From: Triops longicaudatus
Lineage: Eukaryota > Arthropoda > Branchiopoda > Notostraca > Triopsidae
Direction of reading: 5' to 3'
Assembly: GCA_022885665.1 (NCBI GenBank)
Contig: JAGQDJ010000633.1
Span: forward strand, 248,001 to 312,000
Length of the DNA stretch: 64,000 nt
The position numbers were made by a program, and so were the translations under genes. Shown here in pieces: positions 63,201-64,000 of this stretch. Within the stretch, counting starts at the first letter, position 1. Each line of letters begins with the position of its first letter. The notes beneath the pieces are model-generated. The model searched no databases. It was not told where the DNA came from and worked only from the letters and a program-made list of their open reading frames with translations.

Positions 63201-64000
63201 AAAAAGTTTTTCCAGACAGGCAGTAACAGCAGTAGCAGCATAGAACGGAAGGCTACAGAGTCGCTAATAATTCACTTCTTTCCGAGACGTACAGCTGGAA
63301 GAAACTCCTAGAAAAAAGAACCACGCAATAGACCAGAAAATTGCTGGCCAATTGGGACCCAATATCCTGTGAGAGGCTAACTAGTCTAAATGCTTTTATT
63401 ACTTTTCGCTGTTTGAACACATTTCATTTTTTTTCTTGCTTAATGCTGCAGGGTTTTGACAAGCTTCGGTTTTGCGTGTCGAGTACCTACTCAACTATGC
63501 AATTTTAAACGGATCCCTGGTAGCACCTTCGCCCCAAAAAACGGAGACTTCCGCTACAGGGAGCGCACGAGGGAGTCTGTAGGTCAATTATATACCACTT
63601 TTTTGTTCTTTTCGGCCTGCTTGGGAACTATAAGAAAGGAAGGAAGACGGTAAGGAAACGGATAAAAAATCAGAAGAAGAAGACTTGCTTGTGAATTGGT
63701 GGAGTTCCGTTTCAATGAGTTTTGAGGCTCTGTGAAGGTAATCCATCAAGTTTGAAGGTGGGTTTTTGGAATCTCACCGATTAATGGACGAAAACATCGT
63801 GGCCAGGTGCTTCGCCTTTTTGTCTAAGCGGTACAAGTTTGGACGGCTGTTTTTCTTAAGGTTTTCTTTTCGGGTTGAAAAGAAGTAATGGTAGGGTGTG
63901 GAGCGTAGTTTTAGGCTGCAAGTAACGCTGGTGGAAAGGTATTGATCCGGTCGGTTTGTCTCGTCTGTCTGGTCTCGTCTACCGCGTGGCAATGCATGCG
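60267..64000 (+). other. Intron 1 of the MAP1-like gene (open at right)
   Basis: No exon matching the MAP1 family is visible. A GC-rich open stretch lies at about 63.04-63.31 kb, and a weakly tRNA-like stretch at 62.37-62.43 kb is listed among the rejected items. Otherwise it looks like ordinary non-coding DNA. Confidence 0.5.

Overview
The window is nuclear DNA of an animal: genes are split by many short introns (often 52-120 nt) with GT-AG ends, and every recognisable protein is a metazoan housekeeping or developmental gene. Features that point to a protostome invertebrate, probably an arthropod or close relative, are the futsch-like MAP1 amino terminus, the compact introns and the absence of CpG depletion. 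Species that have lost the selenocysteine machinery, such as most insects, are argued against because the selenoprotein I gene keeps its in-frame UGA. This placement is an inference; no species is recognised.

Layout, left to right. 0.6-2.75 kb, minus strand: ARMC6 (8 exons). 2.8-10.1 kb: no convincing gene. 10.1-31.0 kb, plus strand: NOL4 (10 coding exons, one intron of 12.6 kb). 32.5-37.3 kb, minus: INCENP (12 coding exons plus a non-coding first exon). 39.0-41.0 kb, plus: SELENOI, ethanolamine phosphotransferase (8 exons, selenocysteine in the last). 41.7-47.0 kb, minus: BLM RecQ helicase (13 exons). 48.2-51.6 kb, plus: GALE, UDP-galactose 4-epimerase (8 exons). 51.6-60.0 kb: no convincing gene. 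60.0 kb to beyond the right edge, plus: first coding exon of a MAP1/futsch family gene. All gene models were rebuilt by hand from reading frame, splice sites and remembered family sequence; each complete one closes in frame to a length close to the known family.

The genes do not form an operon or pathway. They alternate head-to-head (ARMC6/NOL4, INCENP/SELENOI, BLM/GALE) and tail-to-tail (NOL4/INCENP, SELENOI/BLM). INCENP (chromosomal passenger complex) and BLM (recombination and dissolution of DNA junctions) both serve chromosome segregation, but their neighbourhood is probably chance. SELENOI and BLM appear to have overlapping 3' ends.

Points most worth a second look: the conserved selenocysteine UGA of SELENOI with a possible SECIS element downstream; a tandem exon duplication inside INCENP; a GC-AG intron in INCENP; a perfect 29-bp inverted repeat between NOL4 and INCENP; two short inverted-repeat elements with pogo/Tigger-like ends; and a long Ser/Pro/Ala-rich N-terminal extension on NOL4. 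I found no CRISPR array, rRNA or convincing tRNA, and no clear new multi-gene system.
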